Shown here piece by piece: positions 21,046-21,148 of a stretch of 21,148 bases of DNA (position 1 is the stretch's first letter; each line of letters opens with the position of its first letter). The stretch comes from Thermaceae bacterium (GTDB taxonomy: Bacteria; Deinococcota; Deinococci; Deinococcales; Marinithermaceae), in assembly GCA_027023115.1 (NCBI GenBank), contig JALVWZ010000006.1, positions 1 to 21,148 of the forward strand. The letters are read 5' to 3'. The notes beneath the pieces are model-generated. The model was not told the DNA's origin, did not search any database, and saw nothing but the letters and a program-made list of their open reading frames with translations. The position numbers and the translations under genes were made by a program.

Positions 21046-21148
21046 CTCCGCTTCCCTCCGGTAGGGCCTGACGCAGCTGCGCCAACAGCAGCTTGGGTTT
21101 ACGAGGCGTTAGCAGCACCATCTCGCCGGTGTCGAGTAGCAGCAGTAC
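21029..21148 (-). CDS. C-terminal end of a second PH-like protein
   Basis: Only the last 39 codons are in the window; the gene enters from the right edge and stops with TAA at 21029-21031. The end VLLLLDTGEMVLLTPRKPKL lines up with the C-terminus of the next gene's PH domain (VLLELKDGRKLLIKPQDPET), so it looks like a tandem paralog. It overlaps the next gene by 17 nt, which indicates translational coupling. The full domain cannot be checked from here. Confidence 0.65.
   Translation of the reverse strand, partial: VLLLLDTGEMVLLTPRKPKLLLAQLRQALPEGSGDEKQG

Overview
The window looks like chromosomal DNA from a high-GC thermophile of the Deinococcota, most likely the Thermales (Thermus, Oceanithermus, Marinithermus or relatives). 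This is inferred from the strong GC bias, the frequent CTCGAG word, several genes whose -10 box lies only 6-7 nt before the start codon (leaderless style), and a norC-norB-norH-like order that resembles the Thermus denitrification cluster. No database search was possible, so genus and species are open.

Layout. Positions 1-1036 (minus) hold the first ~345 residues of a TypA/BipA GTPase. Positions 1136-2683 (minus) hold a Wzz-BY-kinase fusion of visibly lower GC, followed by a secreted TPR protein (2877-3563). Positions 3626-7640 hold three tandem paralogous lipoproteins of a family I do not recognise. Each has its own copy of one promoter: two 11-bp TGTGACG direct repeats, 8 bp, a -10 box, then 18 nt to the start codon. 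The spacing is identical in all three. Positions 7773-10605 (plus) carry a PIG-L/LmbE deacetylase, then a plsC-like acyltransferase, an SDR protein without its catalytic Tyr/Lys, and nrdR, the last three tightly packed.

Positions 10719-15605 (plus) are a denitrification block: norC, norB, a norH-like membrane protein, a membrane-anchored cytochrome c with an N-terminal Ig-like domain, and nirS (cytochrome cd1). NirS reduces nitrite to NO and NorCB reduces NO to N2O, with c-type cytochromes as likely electron carriers. Genes for heme d1 synthesis are not in the window. A strong terminator follows nirS. About 550 bp of gene-free DNA then holds degenerate short repeats and a G-quadruplex motif.

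Positions 16208-17337 (minus) are a Crp/Fnr-type regulator coupled to an EVE-domain protein; the regulator is a candidate controller of nir/nor. Next come tRNA-Val, trxB, and a tRNA-Gln/Glu/Glu operon with a good promoter. One tRNA-Glu is enclosed by a perfect 15-bp inverted repeat. The right end (minus) carries a small exported beta-sandwich protein, a CPBP-family membrane protease, and two overlapping membrane proteins with bacterial PH-like domains, the last cut by the window edge.

The least explained parts are the triplicated lipoprotein-plus-promoter unit, the Ig-like/cytochrome c fusion, and the differing palindromes upstream of nirS and norC.
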